Source: an uncultured Caryophanales bacterium
Lineage (GTDB): Bacteria > Bacillota_I > Bacilli_A > RFN20 > CAG-826
Assembly (NCBI GenBank): GCA_946403545.1
Contig: CAMJAG010000056.1
Location: 1-6,226, forward strand
Reading direction: 5' to 3'
Length of the DNA: 6,226 bases
Positions 5,766 to 6,226 of the stretch are shown here, one piece after another. The position numbers and the translations under genes were made by a program. Positions within the stretch are counted from its first letter, which is position 1; the number at the start of each line of letters is the position of its first letter. The notes beneath the pieces were generated by a model that had not been told where the DNA came from, ran no database searches, and was given only the letters and a program-made list of their open reading frames with translations.

Positions 5766-6226
5766 ATGGAAAAGAAAAATGTAGGAAAAATCGTACAAGC
5801 TGTTGGACCAATTATTGACGTCCAATTTGCTAACCAACATCTTCCAGAATTACTAACAGCATTAAAAATTAAACTCCCTGAAGGAAAAGAATTAACAATC
5901 GAAGTCGCTCAACATATTGGTGATGACGTTGTTAGATGTGTTTCTATGGGACCAACAGAAGGTTTAGTTAGAGGGATGGACGTTATCTCGACTGACGCAC
6001 CAATTACTGTTCCAGTTGGAGAAGCTACTTTAGGTAGAATGTTTAATGTTTTAGGTGAACCTATTGATGGACTTGATAATGCTGAATTAGAAAAAGCTGA
6101 AAAAGCTTCAATTCATAGACTTCCTCCAAAATTTAAAGATCAATCTGTTAAAACAGAAATCTTTGAAACAGGTATTAAAGTTATCGACCTTCTTTGCCCA
6201 TATGTTAAAGGTGGAAAGATTGGTCT
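5766..6226 (+). CDS. atpD: F1 ATP synthase subunit beta, 3'-truncated by window end
   Basis: Subunit beta carries the catalytic sites of F1. The first 153 residues are visible, out of about 460-470 in the family, and the frame runs open off the window edge. It begins with GKIVQAVGPIIDVQF (residues 7-21), the typical N-terminal beta-barrel, followed by VRCVSMGPTEGLVRGM, PVGEATLGRMFNVLGEPIDG (83-102), IHRLPPKF and TGIKVIDLLCPYVKGGKIG (135-153). The next residues in the family would be the Walker A loop, so the catalytic P-loop, Walker B and DELSEED region are outside the window and cannot be checked. The start is fixed by AGGAGGT 5 nt upstream and by the family N-terminus. Position after atpG is standard, and atpC would be expected next. 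No anomaly is seen in the visible part. Confidence 0.97.
   Translation, partial: MEKKNVGKIVQAVGPIIDVQFANQHLPELLTALKIKLPEGKELTIEVAQHIGDDVVRCVSMGPTEGLVRGMDVISTDAPITVPVGEATLGRMFNVLGEPIDGLDNAELEKAEKASIHRLPPKFKDQSVKTEIFETGIKVIDLLCPYVKGGKIG

Larger units (their letters stand above)
1..6226 (+). other. Probable single transcription unit pfk-atpI-atpBEFHAGD
   Basis: All nine genes lie on the plus strand with gaps of at most 15 nt or overlaps of 1-14 nt. I found no hairpin followed by a U tract and no convincing promoter between any two genes. This supports read-through from pfk into the ATP synthase genes, with the promoter upstream of the window and the end downstream. Transcript continuity is inferred from spacing only. 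Confidence 0.6.

Overview
The window is an almost gap-free, plus-strand gene cluster from a low-GC bacterium. It holds the 3' part of a phosphofructokinase gene followed by most of an F1Fo ATP synthase operon. The order is pfk (partial), a small membrane protein in the atpI position, then atpB (a), atpE (c), atpF (b), atpH (delta), atpA (alpha), atpG (gamma) and the first third of atpD (beta). The window ends just before the beta-subunit Walker A motif, and atpC would be expected further downstream.

Organism: AT-rich codons, strong AGGAGG-type Shine-Dalgarno sites and the classic Firmicutes atp order point to the Bacillota/Mycoplasmatota side (for example Erysipelotrichales-, Acholeplasma- or RF39-like lineages). 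This is inference; no marker fixes the taxon. All Trp codons that I checked are TGG, and one gene ends in TGA, so the standard bacterial code fits and the Mycoplasma/Spiroplasma code does not. A PPi-type phosphofructokinase and a sodium-type c subunit both suggest a fermentative, probably anaerobic organism.

Layout: 1-911 is the phosphofructokinase C-terminal part; 914-1294 the AtpI-like protein; 1281-2859 the Fo genes a, c and b; 2859-5755 the stalk and catalytic genes delta, alpha and gamma; 5766-6226 the start of beta. Gaps are 1-15 nt, or genes overlap by 1-14 nt. No intergenic region is large enough for an ordinary promoter or terminator, so pfk and atp are probably co-transcribed from a promoter upstream of the window.

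How the genes work together: subunits a, b and c form the membrane motor, and delta, alpha, beta and gamma form the stator link, the catalytic head and the shaft. The most interesting sequence signal is in subunit c. Glu57 is the usual ion-binding carboxylate and sits in an ETTxxY context typical of Na+ binding. The TM1 position that is Gln in the classic Na+ enzymes is Glu24, which gives a two-carboxylate site. The upstream kinase carries the Asp/Lys pair (GGNDS, PKTIDND) that marks PPi rather than ATP as phosphoryl donor. I see no unknown system, CRISPR array, mobile element or RNA gene.
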